A DNA stretch of 38,165 nt, taken from positions 1 through 38,165 of IMG/VR virus record IMGVR_UViG_3300031463_000542; one strand, given 5' to 3'. This stretch comes from a virus. A program made the translations under genes and the position numbers. Shown here piece by piece: positions 29,129 through 37,049 of this stretch (position 1 is the first letter of the stretch; the number at the start of each line of letters is the position of its first letter). Under the pieces are notes generated by a model that saw only the letters and a list, made by a program, of their open reading frames with translations, made no database searches and had not been told where the DNA came from.

Positions 29129-32100
29129 CGGATGCTCAAATAATAGAAGATCTCTGGAATAAATGGAAGGATGAGACCTTCGTGGACAAGGAAGGAAATG
29201 AAAACAAACTCCACGAACTAATGGGGCCAGATCAGTTCTATGCAATGGCAACAGGGAAAATGAAGGCCTGGTATTCTCCCCTACTAGAAGCAGGGGAGCT
29301 TTTTTTCAAAACCCCTATAGAAGATATCAAGGATCTCACAGGAAGGCTTCTACAGGTAGTAGGATGGATAAGTCCTGAACAGGTTCATAGGTATGAGAAG
29401 TTAATGGAATACCAACATAAAGTTCTATTGAGCGAAACTGTCAATGACAATCTGCAAAAAATAGTAGCTAGAACTGCAGAGAACTTAGGAGAATCTGGAG
29501 CCGCAGTTGCTAGTATGATCACTCCAGGAGGTGCGTTGTTCAAAATTCCCAAAACAGTAGGAGAAGCAGCTCGTATAATGCCCAAGGCGTTGTTCACACT
29601 AGGAGTAACCAGTGAAGCGTTAGAATCGATACGCCACCTCTACAATGACTTTTCCAGGCACGAATGGAACAAGGCTTGGGATGATGTTTCAAACCTAGTA
29701 TTTGCTTTTGCAGGCTCTTATTTTGGAATTAAGCAGGCAGAGAAGGCGGCTTTAAAGAATATGTCTGCCTTCCAGAAATTCAAAACTTTAGGATACACAA
29801 CCCTATGGACTACTACCCTACAATCTTCTCCTGACCTATACAAAGTATTTACAGGCTCAGAGAATTTTACACAAGACGCGCTTCCTAATATCCTTAGCAA
29901 TTTCTTTTTCAATACAACAATCATCGGAGCAGCTGCATGGAGCCATGGAGCATTCTCCAAGTATAAGTCAACACCCAAACCCAAAGCCCCTCCTTCCGTA
30001 GAACCTCAAACGCCTATTACCCCAGAAGAGCCACCATCCCCTACTGGAGAGACGCCTCCTGCTCCTGAGCCTACCATAAAAGTGCCATCTATGGATCTTG
30101 TGCCAGTACACCAGAGTTTGGCGCCTATACCGCAATATAACGCAGAGGATGGAGTTATTATAGATGTGCCATCTATGGATCTTGTGCCAGCAGAGAAAAG
30201 ATACCAGAGTTTGGCGCCTATACCGCATGAGGTGCAGCAGTATATCAAAGAAAAGTTTGGCGATAGCGCTATGCGGGATTTCGATGATATGCTGAATGCT
30301 ACTCCCAATCCTATTCCTTCTACAGAGAAGTTTTTGGATAGGCCAATGGCTGACGTGACAATCAATATACATCCTGCAGATATACCCCTGGTAGCTAAGG
30401 CAACCACAGAAATAGAGGAACCAGAAAAAACTGTTGAAGAACTTTTGAAAGAAGTAGAGGCTCCATTAGGAGAAATCCCAGAAGAACCGCCTCCACCTGA
30501 ACTCAAGAAAGAAATAGAATCAGAGATTGGGAAGGTAGAGGAAGAATATTCTCCTAACCAAAAGCTAAGAATGTACAAAGAACAGCTCAGGAAATTCGAA
30601 GAAGAAGGAGAAATACCAGAAGAGTTTTATGAACTGTTAGGGAAAGAAGATCCTAAAGAATTTACCGCAGAAGATCTAGACCTAATACGAAGGGAACTTG
30701 GGGAGAGGATAGACATACTAGAAAAACCACTAAAGCCGTTTCTTAAAAAACTCGAGGCTGCAGAACAAAAACAAGAGGAAGAAGAAACATCTAGAAGAAG
30801 GAAAAAGAAAGTTAGGGCAGTCAAAGATGATGTATCTATAACCGCTGTACAACAAGAGGAGCCCACGAAAAAGAAAAAGAAAACCAAGCCTAAGTTATCA
30901 GCCAAAGAAAAATCAAAGCTCAATGAAATCACTAACAAAGTATTGACTGAAAACAAAGAGGCGCCGAAAAACCTCAATGAAAAACAGGCGACTGCATTCT
31001 GGGGGATGCTTGATGATATACAAAACGCATGGAGAAAAGGTGATCCAGCCGTCCCACTAGTATTCAGAGAACCAATACTCACGGAGAAATACGGGCTTGA
31101 ACCAGGAGAAATAGAGGATGTGTTCAGGACGATGTCCCAGGTTATAGACAAACATAAAGCTGGTGATTGGATAAGAGACATAGAAAGAAGCGGGAATGAA
31201 ATATATGGAGTGTTTAAGTTTTTCCCAAATCAGCCTGCTAAGTTTATGTTTGGCATAGATCCTACGGATGTATGGCGATGGATGAAACGATCTTACAGGC
31301 TTATCACAAGTTATCCTTCAAGGCTTAGGGATGTCACACGTTATGAGACTAGCACGATATCCAAGGCACTGGTAGATTTGTTCCCATCCTTCTGGTCAGC
31401 CACTGCTGAGTCTATAAAACCGATACTAAGGAAGGTGAATGGACAAATAGAATCGATGCGCAGCAATGCTGTATTCAGACTAGCATGGGCTGCTGCTATT
31501 TTCGAGAAATATGATGAGAGCGCAAAACGTGCATTGGGAAGTTATATGGAAGATCCTAATCCTACATGGGAGAAACATAGCTATGCGATGCGGCTCATGC
31601 AGCAGAACTCTATGCTAAAGCATGCAGTCGAGATAGTGAAGAAAGTAGGTGATGAGATTTACCAAGCAGAGAACAAAGAAGGAATAGTTTATGAGAGAGA
31701 GGATGCGTACCTACCGCATCTTTATGAAGAATTTTCCAAAGCAGAGCGCTACTTCTCAAACCCAGCATGGGCAAAAAAGATAAGCAAGCCCTGGTTCATG
31801 AAGACTAGGACATTTGCTACACTTGAAGAAGCAGCGAAAGCTGGACTTACTCCACTCTCCTGGAACCCTGCAGTGCTTACGGTGATTAGGCATGATGCGC
31901 ATCTTGCTGTTATGCGAAGACAAATGCTGGTCAATTCTTTGCTTCAGAATGGTCTTATATTCAAAGATCCTAAACCTACAGGCAAAGCAGAAGAGGGTGA
32001 AGTACAGAAGTGGCAAACAAAGAAAATAGAAGCTATACGAACCAAGGCAGAACAGGCTGGATATAGACTTTTTCGTATAAACGGCAAGGATTATTGGGTA

Positions 32101-34128
32101 ATGCCTAACCCAAGCCTACTTTCAGCACTGGACATACTAGGATTAGACGCAGAAAAAAGGGCAGCTAGGAATAGCAGCAACCTGCGAAAGCTTGCTAAAA
32201 ATTTTATACATGCAGCACAAACAGCAAAGTTATTTGATCTCAAGTTCAAGTTCGCTAATCCACTCCCTCACGCATTGCACGTTACGTTTGCCAATATACC
32301 GCATCATATAGCTACCGAAATGCTCAAAGTTAAGAGCTTAGCCGACATACCAGCTGCCCTCATCAAAGGGTTAAAGAATGCTGCGAACACCATAAAAGTA
32401 GGACTGCATGATGAATCTTTAGAAAAAGTATTCAAGGCTATGCGAGGGGATGATGTAGAAGGTTGGGGGCCAGAACATGCTAGGATTCATGATATACTTG
32501 TCCGTTCAGGTATCAAACTAGAAGATCCGGACATATGGCCAAGACCAGAGGATTATATAGGCACTGACGGAAAGTTCAATGAAGGAAAGTATCAGAAGGA
32601 TATATCAGCACAAGTATGGCAGAAATACCCAGATCTAAAAAAGGAATTGAACAATCTAGTTCCTAAATCAGTCCAGGCAAAAATATTGATGGAAGAATAT
32701 TTGGACAAAGTTTTCTTCATTACAAGGGCTATCTTCAAAGCGTATATACCAAGGATGAAGGCTTATTCCATTTTGCATTATGTAGAGAACATGGAAGAAC
32801 TTGATCCACTTTTCTGGGATAAAGTCAAATCAAACCCAATGTCTAGGGAATCGCAAATGTTTAGACAGCATGCAGAACATGTAGAAAGAACCTTTGGAGA
32901 AATGAATTATAGGAATTTGCTTACTCCAGAAATGTTAAGGACTCTTGCTGTAGCATCTCATGTAAGTTGGGGCTGGAGAATCACTCAGTATGCGATGAGT
33001 CCTCTTGGAGTATTGCATAGCTTTCTGAAATACAAGATTCATCAGAAAGAAGCTGCAGAATGGATAGCACGCAGGTTGCAAGGAGAAGAGATATTCAAAG
33101 GAGGAAAAACCAAACAAGAATTGGCCAAAAGGAGAGAAGAGCTTACTAAGGAGTATAGTGACTTGCTCAGTGTAGAAGGAGAAGAATGGAAATATAAGTC
33201 CATAATGTTCATGACGTATGTAGGTCTTGCAACAATTTTAGGCAGTGCTGTATCCCAGCTTGCTAGAAGTATGATCGGATTACCAGGACCAGAAGATGGA
33301 GAAGAATATTTGAAGGATATAGCTTTCCCTGTTATTGGTAAGACTGCTGACGGCAAGCCTATACGTGCTAAGCCATTGTGGTTCATGAAGGATTATGTAC
33401 CAGAAGCTATAGCAGGATTAGAAGGGGGGCCACTGGGGGTTTTAAGTGAAATGGCTACACAGGAGATACATTCACTCAATCCTGTTGCTTCAGGGATATG
33501 GTATATGGCGCAGAACGCTGATTATTTTGGCAATGAAATATACAATCCTTATTCGCCAGCAATGGAAAAGACAAAACAATTCTTTTCTTGGTTTGCAGAA
33601 AACTTCTTCATGCCTATGAGCGTAGAACAAGAATTAGCTGGTCATGGTGGGACACTCCCAGAAAGAGTAGAGAAAATGATGACTGATTTTCCTGGTTCAT
33701 ACACAAGATTCCTAGCAGGCGGTAGGGCTAAAAGAATGGAAGACAGCCATGATGAGACAATGATCAAAGAAGCGCTTTATAGGTACAAGCACTCAATCAA
33801 ACCAAGAAGGGATGATGAAGCAAGATATCAGGCCATGAAGATTGCTGAGGAAGAAGGGCCAGATCAAGCACAAGAATGGCTCATTGAGCATTGGGAAGAT
33901 TTTGAGCTTGATCCTCAAGAGTTTGGCCGTTTGATGAAACTGGTTCGGGAGCCTCAAGAGAAGCGTCTTGGAGAGATGTTTCGGACTCTAGATCCGCAAG
34001 TTCAGATTGGGGTATTTCGAAAGTTGAAGAATCAAGATCAGTGGTGGCCGTATCTATCGAAGAAGACTCGTCAGATTCTTCTTGAGCAAGAGAACCAGAA
34101 AAAAGCGCTCGCTGGTACTCCTCAGTAG
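29125..34128 (+). CDS. Giant ejection-type/internal virion protein, 1667 aa
   Basis: The very large protein is in the place of T7 gp16 or other large internal core proteins. It starts at ATG 29125, overlapping the previous stop (ATGA); an upstream TTG at 29107 is rejected. Regions in order: helical N terminus (~250 residues), Pro-rich linker with a tandem duplication (DNA 30082-30227), acidic and basic coiled-coil segment (KKKVRAVKDDVS, KKKKKTKPKLSAKEKSKL), then a long helical body, with a hydrophobic stretch near the C-terminal quarter (FMTYVGLATILGSAVSQLA). No transglycosylase motif is obvious. It would extend or line the DNA ejection channel. The last 248 bases are overlapped antisense by the gene at 33881-34294. 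Confidence 0.75.
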   Translation: MTDAQIIEDLWNKWKDETFVDKEGNENKLHELMGPDQFYAMATGKMKAWYSPLLEAGELFFKTPIEDIKDLTGRLLQVVGWISPEQVHRYEKLMEYQHKVLLSETVNDNLQKIVARTAENLGESGAAVASMITPGGALFKIPKTVGEAARIMPKALFTLGVTSEALESIRHLYNDFSRHEWNKAWDDVSNLVFAFAGSYFGIKQAEKAALKNMSAFQKFKTLGYTTLWTTTLQSSPDLYKVFTGSENFTQDALPNILSNFFFNTTIIGAAAWSHGAFSKYKSTPKPKAPPSVEPQTPITPEEPPSPTGETPPAPEPTIKVPSMDLVPVHQSLAPIPQYNAEDGVIIDVPSMDLVPAEKRYQSLAPIPHEVQQYIKEKFGDSAMRDFDDMLNATPNPIPSTEKFLDRPMADVTINIHPADIPLVAKATTEIEEPEKTVEELLKEVEAPLGEIPEEPPPPELKKEIESEIGKVEEEYSPNQKLRMYKEQLRKFEEEGEIPEEFYELLGKEDPKEFTAEDLDLIRRELGERIDILEKPLKPFLKKLEAAEQKQEEEETSRRRKKKVRAVKDDVSITAVQQEEPTKKKKKTKPKLSAKEKSKLNEITNKVLTENKEAPKNLNEKQATAFWGMLDDIQNAWRKGDPAVPLVFREPILTEKYGLEPGEIEDVFRTMSQVIDKHKAGDWIRDIERSGNEIYGVFKFFPNQPAKFMFGIDPTDVWRWMKRSYRLITSYPSRLRDVTRYETSTISKALVDLFPSFWSATAESIKPILRKVNGQIESMRSNAVFRLAWAAAIFEKYDESAKRALGSYMEDPNPTWEKHSYAMRLMQQNSMLKHAVEIVKKVGDEIYQAENKEGIVYEREDAYLPHLYEEFSKAERYFSNPAWAKKISKPWFMKTRTFATLEEAAKAGLTPLSWNPAVLTVIRHDAHLAVMRRQMLVNSLLQNGLIFKDPKPTGKAEEGEVQKWQTKKIEAIRTKAEQAGYRLFRINGKDYWVMPNPSLLSALDILGLDAEKRAARNSSNLRKLAKNFIHAAQTAKLFDLKFKFANPLPHALHVTFANIPHHIATEMLKVKSLADIPAALIKGLKNAANTIKVGLHDESLEKVFKAMRGDDVEGWGPEHARIHDILVRSGIKLEDPDIWPRPEDYIGTDGKFNEGKYQKDISAQVWQKYPDLKKELNNLVPKSVQAKILMEEYLDKVFFITRAIFKAYIPRMKAYSILHYVENMEELDPLFWDKVKSNPMSRESQMFRQHAEHVERTFGEMNYRNLLTPEMLRTLAVASHVSWGWRITQYAMSPLGVLHSFLKYKIHQKEAAEWIARRLQGEEIFKGGKTKQELAKRREELTKEYSDLLSVEGEEWKYKSIMFMTYVGLATILGSAVSQLARSMIGLPGPEDGEEYLKDIAFPVIGKTADGKPIRAKPLWFMKDYVPEAIAGLEGGPLGVLSEMATQEIHSLNPVASGIWYMAQNADYFGNEIYNPYSPAMEKTKQFFSWFAENFFMPMSVEQELAGHGGTLPERVEKMMTDFPGSYTRFLAGGRAKRMEDSHDETMIKEALYRYKHSIKPRRDDEARYQAMKIAEEEGPDQAQEWLIEHWEDFELDPQEFGRLMKLVREPQEKRLGEMFRTLDPQVQIGVFRKLKNQDQWWPYLSKKTRQILLEQENQKKALAGTPQ
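30082..30227 (+). repeat. Imperfect tandem duplication in the Pro-rich linker
   Basis: GTGCCATCTATGGATCTTGT plus five bases occurs at 30082-30106 and exactly again at 30166-30190. A second 24-base element (starting CCAGAGTTTGGCGCC) occurs at 30111-30134 and 30204-30227. The encoded unit is VPSMDLVP...YQSLAPIP. It is a recent in-frame duplication of a linker and probably changes spacing between domains. Confidence 0.8.
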
Positions 34129-34294
34129 CTCGGATGAGTGGGTTGATACGTTGTGAGAATTCTAATGCGCCTGCTACAACTATACGTTCCATGAGTGCAT
34201 CAAACATCATTCCTGATTTGTTGCAAATAGATTTAAGTTTCCTATACAATCTAGTGGATATGTTTATTTTGATAGCAATAGTTTGTCTTTTCAT
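33881..34294 (-). CDS. Ribbon-helix-helix-like protein with acidic tail, antisense to the giant gene
   Basis: The first ~50 residues (MKRQTIAIKINISTRLYRKL, then KSICNKSGMMFDALMERIVV) look like a ribbon-helix-helix module: a basic strand, then two helices separated by a turn. The remaining ~85 residues are polar and acidic (ESDESSSIDTATTDLDSSTF) and disordered. It follows a PAVS-type small gene with an ATGA overlap, which supports it as real although 248 of its 414 bases are antisense to the end of the giant gene. The acidic tail is encoded in that overlap, so its sequence is constrained by the gene opposite. It may regulate the divergent promoters beside it. Confidence 0.6.
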   Translation of the reverse strand: MKRQTIAIKINISTRLYRKLKSICNKSGMMFDALMERIVVAGALEFSQRINPLIRATEEYQRALFSGSLAQEESDESSSIDTATTDLDSSTFEIPQSELADLESETSLQDASLEAPEPVSSNGQTLEDQAQNLPNAQ

Positions 34295-34467
34295 TTTCTT
34301 TTGGTTCTTCCATGATGACGTTTCTTGAGGCGTTTTGCGAAGTGCCTTATCTTGCTTTCTGGCATATGCATAGCTATCTTCTGTGCCTTACGAAATGTTG
34401 AATGTCCACGTTTTGCAGCTAATGCTGCACCAAACAATCTTCTTTGACGTTCGCTGACCGCTGGCAT
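34291..34467 (-). CDS. Small basic PAVS-type phage protein (DUF3008-like)
   Basis: The 58-residue protein starts MPAVSERQRRLFGAALAAKR and ends with a basic HFAKRLKKRHHGRTKRK-type tail. The opening P-A-V-S-x-x-Q-x-R-x-x-G-A-A-x-A-x-K is that of small phage proteins with DUF3008-like layout (helical, then a PESKIRHFAK segment). Their function is not settled. The ATG at 34467 is 13 bases from the divergent ATG at 34481, with a candidate leaderless promoter overlapping that gene. It ends in ATGA with the ribbon-helix-helix gene. Confidence 0.65.
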   Translation of the reverse strand: MPAVSERQRRLFGAALAAKRGHSTFRKAQKIAMHMPESKIRHFAKRLKKRHHGRTKRK

Positions 34468-34472
34468 ATCTT
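34444..34472 (+). promoter_or_regulatory. Leaderless-type promoter for the 34481 operon
   Basis: TTGACG (34444-34449), a 17-base spacer and TATCTT (34467-34472) are followed after 8 bases by the ATG at 34481. The hexamers lie inside the 5-prime end of the minus-strand PAVS gene. Confidence 0.55.
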
Positions 34473-34500
34473 ACAATATCATGAACAATCCAGAAGACAA
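34473..34500 (-). promoter_or_regulatory. Leaderless-type promoter for the PAVS operon
   Basis: On the minus strand TTGTCT (34500-34495), a 16-base spacer and TATTGT (34478-34473) are followed after 5 bases by the ATG at 34467. Its -10 box directly abuts the -10 box of the divergent promoter, so only one could be occupied at a time. Confidence 0.45.
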
Positions 34501-34954
34501 GTTATTAGAAACATGGAAATCTATTTATTCACCAAGCTTAAATGCTAACTGCCCTCCACACATTTTGAATGGAATAATCACAGTTGCATTATCGCTCATA
34601 AGAAGTCCGTATAAACAGAAACTTTTAGCTGACAATCAGTTTTCTGAGGACATGTCTAGATTGGCTCATTTGGTATCTAAGGCTATATTGGTAGCTGATG
34701 ATATAAAAACTCAGCTGACGCTAACAAAAAAACTGATATCATTAGAAAGGTATTTGTGCGATTATGAGACACTCAAACGATTTGAATTCAGAACAACAAC
34801 AAGAGACTCTATCCGAGCCAGGATCAGAGAATTTCCAGAACTCGCAGATCTCCTTAGTGAGGACTTTGATATTGGAGATAGTGAAGACGAGATTCCTTCA
34901 ACTCCTCGCAATGGTCGTCGACGCAGGAATCTGCGTAACGATGCTAATAACTAA
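34481..34954 (+). CDS. Hypothetical protein, 157 aa
   Basis: Helical protein (MNNPEDKLLETWKSIYSPSL, then HLVSKAILVADDIKTQLT) with a highly basic C-terminal tail (STPRNGRRRRNLRNDANN) after an acidic stretch (DFDIGDSEDE). It starts at a leaderless-type promoter, 13 bases from the divergent PAVS gene. It is first in the membrane/lysis operon and overlaps the following frame. The length, absence of signal peptide and basic end suggest a nucleic-acid-contacting or small terminase-like role, but no motif supports a choice. Confidence 0.65.
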   Translation: MNNPEDKLLETWKSIYSPSLNANCPPHILNGIITVALSLIRSPYKQKLLADNQFSEDMSRLAHLVSKAILVADDIKTQLTLTKKLISLERYLCDYETLKRFEFRTTTRDSIRARIREFPELADLLSEDFDIGDSEDEIPSTPRNGRRRRNLRNDANN

Positions 34955-35033
34955 TAAGGTATCACTTCTCGATTCTCTTGTGTTCTTTATGTTCCTAACA
35001 ACCCAGATCTTTGTTATATCACTTAAGAAATGA
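34764..35033 (+). CDS. Small membrane protein, holin candidate
   Basis: The C-terminal half has two likely membrane segments (LQLLAMVVDAGICVTMLI and SLLDSLVFFMFLTTQIFVIS) ending in a short basic tail. Two small segments just before an XhlA-like gene suit a holin. The stop overlaps the next ATG (ATGA), which supports coding. The true start is uncertain: the ATG at 34764 overlaps the previous gene by about 190 bases, while an ATG at 34911 gives 40 residues but trims the first segment. Confidence 0.5.
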   Translation: MRHSNDLNSEQQQETLSEPGSENFQNSQISLVRTLILEIVKTRFLQLLAMVVDAGICVTMLITNKVSLLDSLVFFMFLTTQIFVISLKK

Positions 35034-35314
35034 ATAACATCATGTACGGAGAGGAAGACAGAGACCGTTTAACTAGGGTAGAAGTGAATTTCAAACATTT
35101 AGAAGATAGGGTAGAATCGCTTAGGAACAATATAACTGATAAGATGGAAGACATGAAGTACAACATCGATGACAGAATCGATGATTTAAAGAAGAGACTA
35201 GAAAACTTGGAAAAATCGCTTGATTGTCTAAAGAGAACCATTTATATAGCTTTGGGGATTTTCTCAGCTGTAACATGGTTTATACAGATAATTATTGAAA
35301 CAACAAGGAGGTGA
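35030..35314 (+). CDS. XhlA-like coiled-coil membrane protein
   Basis: The 94-residue protein has a charged coiled coil (LEDRVESLRNNITDKMEDMK, then IDDLKKRLENLEKSLDCLKR) and a single C-terminal membrane segment (TIYIALGIFSAVTWFIQIII). This is the layout of haemolysin XhlA-type holin partners in phage lysis cassettes. It is coupled to the membrane protein upstream by ATGA. A second ATG at 35042 is also usable. The SD of the next gene (AGGAGGTGAT) overlaps its stop. Confidence 0.65.
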   Translation: MNNIMYGEEDRDRLTRVEVNFKHLEDRVESLRNNITDKMEDMKYNIDDRIDDLKKRLENLEKSLDCLKRTIYIALGIFSAVTWFIQIIIETTRR

Positions 35315-35315
35315 T

Positions 35316-35477
35316 ATGTTTTCAGACTGGAAAACTACATTATCAGGGATGTTAGTTGCTCTGTTAGGATGGGCTGCACAAGCATTTCCTAAGTACAAGG
35401 ATATAATTGAAGCAGCGCAGAACCTAGCATTGGCTTTGTTAGGTTTTTTTGCTGCTGATTCCGCAAAAAAGAAATAA
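35316..35477 (+). CDS. Small membrane protein, putative holin
   Basis: The 53-residue protein begins MFSDWKTTLSGMLVALLGWA, has one or two short hydrophobic segments and ends in a basic KKK tail. Very similar small W-K-T-T-L-S-G proteins are common in phage lysis regions and are usually considered holin-like. The start at 35316 is decided by a perfect SD (AGGAGGTGAT); an upstream in-frame ATG at 35295 overlaps the previous gene and is rejected. Confidence 0.65.
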   Translation: MFSDWKTTLSGMLVALLGWAAQAFPKYKDIIEAAQNLALALLGFFAADSAKKK

Positions 35478-35480
35478 GAT

Positions 35481-35786
35481 ATGGACCCAGGACTAGCCAT
35501 AGCAGCCGCAAGTTCTGCTATACAGGATGTAGCTTCTGTCGTCAAAGCCATCAAAGGAATGGACAAACAGAATTTGCGGCTGCATTTAGCACATTTAGAA
35601 GACCAGATTTATGGAGGAAATACTAAATCAAAAGATGCGTCATGGAAAGAATGGCTTGAAATACTCAGAGCTGAGCTTGCTAAAGCAGGGCAGATACCAG
35701 CCATTGAGAGCGATGAGTGGGTCGTCATTCCTTTTGAAATTGTCAAGGATCTTACTCTTGTGCTCCTTAATACTACTGGGGATTAG
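35481..35786 (+). CDS. Hypothetical lysis-region protein, 101 aa
   Basis: The N-terminal part is small-residue rich (GLAIAAASSAIQDVASVVKA) and the remainder is charged and helical (LRLHLAHLEDQIYG). It could be an i-spanin because a lipoprotein gene is embedded in its 3-prime end in another frame, the classic Rz/Rz1 arrangement; the lack of a strong N-terminal membrane segment counts against this. It starts three bases after the previous stop. Confidence 0.6.
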   Translation: MDPGLAIAAASSAIQDVASVVKAIKGMDKQNLRLHLAHLEDQIYGGNTKSKDASWKEWLEILRAELAKAGQIPAIESDEWVVIPFEIVKDLTLVLLNTTGD

Positions 35787-35910
35787 CTGTGCTCACAACA
35801 AAGCGCGAATTCCTTCTAACGTGAAGCCTCCGCCTAAATCACAGTGGGTATATCCTGAAGGAACAAAAGAATGGGAACCGCAGAAAGAACCAATTGCACC
35901 AGCGTCTTGA
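35713..35910 (+). CDS. Outer-membrane lipoprotein, o-spanin (Rz1-like) candidate
   Basis: From the ATG at 35713 the protein has a signal with hydrophobic core (SRILLLCSLILLGISC) and a lipobox L-G-I-S-C, giving a mature part of about 39 residues that is Pro-rich (NVKPPPKSQWVYPEGTKEWE). Size, lipobox, prolines and nesting within the preceding gene all match o-spanins, which fuse inner and outer membranes at lysis. A host with an outer membrane is implied. A longer in-frame start at 35611 would displace the signal and is rejected. Confidence 0.7.
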   Translation: MSGSSFLLKLSRILLLCSLILLGISCAHNKARIPSNVKPPPKSQWVYPEGTKEWEPQKEPIAPAS

Positions 35911-36083
35911 TCAGAAGATCGAGTGGGGATCAGAACTACCCTGCATTCCATAGAATGGTTATACCTACTGAGTTAGGGATCATATTCGTAGATGGAAATA
36001 TGTACCAGAAAGGTGGGTATTTGTTAAAAATAGAGAATGAAATGGAGCTTGACCTAAGGGAAATAAGCTGGGAAAAGAAATGA
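35871..36083 (+). CDS. Hypothetical protein, 70 aa or shorter
   Basis: A small frame whose C-terminal part (MVIPTELGIIFVDGNMYQKG, then a charged KIENEMELDLREISWEKK) looks protein-like and is coupled to the next small gene by ATGA. The start is unclear: ATG 35871 inside the spanin gene, TTG 35907 overlapping the spanin stop (TTGA), or ATG 35955. The longest form is listed. Function unknown. Confidence 0.45.
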   Translation: MGTAERTNCTSVLIRRSSGDQNYPAFHRMVIPTELGIIFVDGNMYQKGGYLLKIENEMELDLREISWEKK

Positions 36084-36184
36084 AATACATAGCCTTGTGC
36101 GCTCTTTTTGTCTTGCTATATTGGCTGATGCATATATTGTTGGTGTTGAACTATGAACATGTTTGTTTCCCAATTCTTAGATGA
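36080..36184 (+). CDS. Single-pass membrane peptide, 34 aa
   Basis: ATG at 36080 overlaps the previous stop (ATGA). The 34-residue product is mainly one membrane segment (ALCALFVLLYWLMHILLVLN). It overlaps the next gene by 32 bases in another frame. Short hydrophobic peptides of this kind are common in lysis clusters. It may instead be a signal-like remnant. Confidence 0.45.
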   Translation: MKYIALCALFVLLYWLMHILLVLNYEHVCFPILR

Positions 36185-37049
36185 GGCTGCCGTCTATTTA
36201 GGGCCTCAGGATATAGTGCCTAATGGAGTGGTGGAATTCAGCCTGCCTGATGTATTCCCTTGGGCACTTTGGAGTTCTAACAATTTTGGGTACTTCCAGG
36301 TGTACTCAGGCCAACAGAATAATAATTATACGCTGCTGATAAGTGAGCCCTCACCATATCTGTATGGTCAGATGGGTTATTTAGAATTCGGGTTTTGCAA
36401 TGCGAACTTAGGCACGAATTTCCAAGTGCAGTTCGCATCCAATGTACCTACGTCTGCTTCTAACGTAGCCACTATCAAATTCTTTAAAAAACGTCCAGAT
36501 TGTGGACCTATAGCGACTGTTACGAATGCACCTGCGATATCTCAAATAACAGGAACTAGCTCCGCTGCGGCGTATACCACAAGCTTCAATTCTCCGCCTG
36601 CATTGGCTCAAGGGTATGTTGTACAGATAGCATTGGAAAGCGTTTCAGCAACTGGTGGGTCTATGGCAAGCTGGCAGGTTCAGACAGTGCAAGGGTTGCC
36701 GAATCGTAATGTGTATGCAGGTTTAAATACCAATTATATAGTAGACGTATCTACTGGTACGGATTTTACTACTGATGTAGTGAATTTTACGCTTGTGAAC
36801 CTGTGGGGATATCCGAACAGGTGGTTTACTAATTCTACTGCTTCACTACCTAATTCTATCAGCAATCCTGTTGCTGTATTCCCTGTGACGGATTTGAGCG
36901 GTGCTATATACAGCGGCAGAGTCATGAAGTTTATAAGCACGCCTACCTTCCCTAACAACAACATGCTTGTCATCTTCCAGGTTACTCCAGGCATTGGGGT
37001 GACTTCATTCACTGTGGATTTCTTCCTGTATTTCTGGTATATATTTTGA
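36153..37049 (+). CDS. Late structural-type protein sharing its N-terminal domain with the 3753 gene
   Basis: The 298-residue strand-rich protein has an N-terminal ~110 residues (YLGPQDIVPNGVVEFSLPDV, LWSSNNFGYFQVYSG, ending ATIKFFKKRPD) homologous to the early protein at 3753-4364. The rest is Ser/Thr/Asn/Gly-rich beta structure (TGTSSAAAYTTSFNSPPALA, then NLWGYPNRWFTNSTA), of the sort found in virion fibres or decoration proteins. It lies between the lysis genes and the resolvase gene. The stop TGA overlaps the next ATG. Its role is likely structural, without firm family support. Confidence 0.7.
   Translation: MNMFVSQFLDEAAVYLGPQDIVPNGVVEFSLPDVFPWALWSSNNFGYFQVYSGQQNNNYTLLISEPSPYLYGQMGYLEFGFCNANLGTNFQVQFASNVPTSASNVATIKFFKKRPDCGPIATVTNAPAISQITGTSSAAAYTTSFNSPPALAQGYVVQIALESVSATGGSMASWQVQTVQGLPNRNVYAGLNTNYIVDVSTGTDFTTDVVNFTLVNLWGYPNRWFTNSTASLPNSISNPVAVFPVTDLSGAIYSGRVMKFISTPTFPNNNMLVIFQVTPGIGVTSFTVDFFLYFWYIF

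Noticed and set aside
30006-31181. Long minus-strand frames opposite the giant gene (30006-30578, 30627-31181)
   Set aside because: Serine/phenylalanine-rich low-complexity translations created by the Glu/Lys/Pro-rich sense codons; no promoter or ribosome site.
34134-34328. Rightward membrane-like frame opposite the ribbon-helix-helix gene
   Set aside because: The hydrophobic stretch is the complement of basic codons in the coupled minus-strand gene pair; there is no start signal.
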